Below are positions 22,796-23,335 of a stretch of 23,335 nucleotides of DNA, in pieces. Each line of letters starts with the position of its first letter. The stretch's first letter is position 1. The stretch is taken from positions 1 to 23,335 of the IMG/VR virus record IMGVR_UViG_3300030520_000112. One strand, written 5' to 3'. Origin of the DNA: a virus. The translations under genes were made by a program, and so were the position numbers. Below the pieces are notes generated by a model. That model saw only the letters and a program-made list of their open reading frames with translations. It had not been told where the DNA came from and made no database searches.

Positions 22796-23335
22796 GTGAG
22801 CAAGCTGGCCAACAAGTGGATCGATATCTTCCGCGTGGGTAACTACGGCGAGAAGGGCAACTTCACTGAGGCCGACATCGATCGCGTCGTGCAGAACTAC
22901 GATCCCGCAGCGCACGAAGCTCCTGCAACGATCGGGCACCCGAAAGACAACCTTCCGGCGTATGCGTGGGTATCGGCGCTTCGGCGATCGGGCGATCTAC
23001 TGCAAGCGCAGTTCAGCCAGGTAGATCCGGACTTCGAGTCGATGGTCTCGCAAGGCAAGTTCAATAAGCGTTCCGCATCGCTCTACAAGCACCCGGAGAC
23101 GGGCAAGGTTGTCGGACTTCGGCATGTGGCGTTCCTCGGTGCGCAGCCGCCCGAGGTCAAGGGTCTTAGACCGATTCAGTTTCACGATGCAGGACAGGTG
23201 TCGGCCGAGGTCGACTTCCAGGAGGTTTCAATGTCGCAGGAAAATCAGAGCTTGTTTGAACGCTTCATGGCCAACTTCGAAGAGAAGTTCGGTAAGAAGG
23301 AGACCACGAACTTCACCGAAGCACAGGTGAAGGAG
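22796..23335 (+). CDS. Mu I-like capsid protease/scaffold, C-terminus outside window
   Basis: The frame is open from GTG 22796 to the edge (180 codons). The N-terminal part (KWIDIFRVGNYGEKGNFTEA, then YDPAAHEAPATIGHPKDNLP) and LRHVAFLGAQPPEVKGL are typical of Mu gpI-type prohead proteases, with a candidate His in IGHPKD and Ser in KRSASL. It processes head proteins during maturation. From residue 146 a scaffold-like helical part begins, with its own ribosome site and ATG. No ribosome site lies before the GTG, in line with a leaderless message. Confidence 0.85.
   Translation, partial: MSKLANKWIDIFRVGNYGEKGNFTEADIDRVVQNYDPAAHEAPATIGHPKDNLPAYAWVSALRRSGDLLQAQFSQVDPDFESMVSQGKFNKRSASLYKHPETGKVVGLRHVAFLGAQPPEVKGLRPIQFHDAGQVSAEVDFQEVSMSQENQSLFERFMANFEEKFGKKETTNFTEAQVKE
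23220..23335 (+). CDS. Nested in-frame scaffold start (Mu Z-like), C-terminus outside window
   Basis: AGGAGG (23220-23225), the best ribosome site in this part of the window, stands 5 nt before ATG 23231, which is codon 146 of the protease frame. The product would begin MSQENQSLFERFMANFEEKF. In Mu, the scaffold gpZ is made from such an internal start in gene I. That the strongest site is inside the gene suggests scaffold is made in excess of protease. Confidence 0.7.

Noticed and set aside
1-23335. Phage ends, 5-bp target duplication, tRNA genes, CRISPR array
   Set aside because: I saw no terminal repeats of Mu type, no cloverleaf and no spaced direct repeats; the phage ends presumably lie outside the window.

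Overview
The window (about 23.3 kb, GC-rich, dense high-GC3 genes) is most of the left and central part of a Mu-like transposable prophage or phage. It carries a DDE transposase, its AAA+ ATPase partner, a GemA-type regulator, and the gp27-gp28-gp29-F-I packaging and head block of Mu. The host cannot be fixed from the sequence. A Gram-negative is implied by the lipoproteins and lysis genes. The secreted protein with carbohydrate-binding-like and collagen-like repeats at the left edge resembles proteins common in soil Acidobacteriota (Granulicella/Terriglobus-like); this is only a guess. No tRNA, rRNA, CRISPR array or phage end is visible.

Layout. (1) 1-1733, minus: 5' part of an exported protein with Sec signal, collagen-like stalk and probable beta-helix. 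(2) 1780-12824, minus: one very long early operon of 22 genes, nearly every junction an ATGA, GTGA, TTGA or TGATG overlap. In transcription order it holds a Ner-like protein, two paralogous regulators, a small protein, MuA, MuB, a long run of small accessory genes (membrane protein, zinc-finger-like proteins, ASCH domain, winged helix, MazG-like), GemA, and finally a protein with two helix-turn-helix domains where Mu has Mor. (3) 12813-14181, plus: divergent S24 repressor and a lipoprotein moron. (4) 14182-14623: two strong terminators, two TAGACTTC elements and a late promoter. (5) 14624-22717, plus: lysis cassette (glucosaminidase, lipoprotein), an Acb2/Tad1-like small protein, membrane proteins, then DUF3486, large terminase, DUF935 portal, three small genes and the F-like head protein. 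(6) 22796-end, plus: Mu I-like protease with a nested in-frame scaffold start.

How it works together. The repressor (12813) and the leftward early promoter region face each other. Early transcription gives transposition proteins and ends with the double-HTH protein. A 34-bp sequence with a 21-nt spacing to TAGTCT occurs before the lysis genes and again before gene I, as Mu places its C-activated promoters Plys and PI. A diverged third copy sits before the exported collagen-like protein. I propose these three as one late regulon, with the double-HTH protein as candidate activator. Other points of interest are a repressor with the S24 serine but threonine at the lysine position, a MuB with an altered P-loop, a gene nested out of frame in a MazG-like ORF, and the candidate cyclic-nucleotide sponge.
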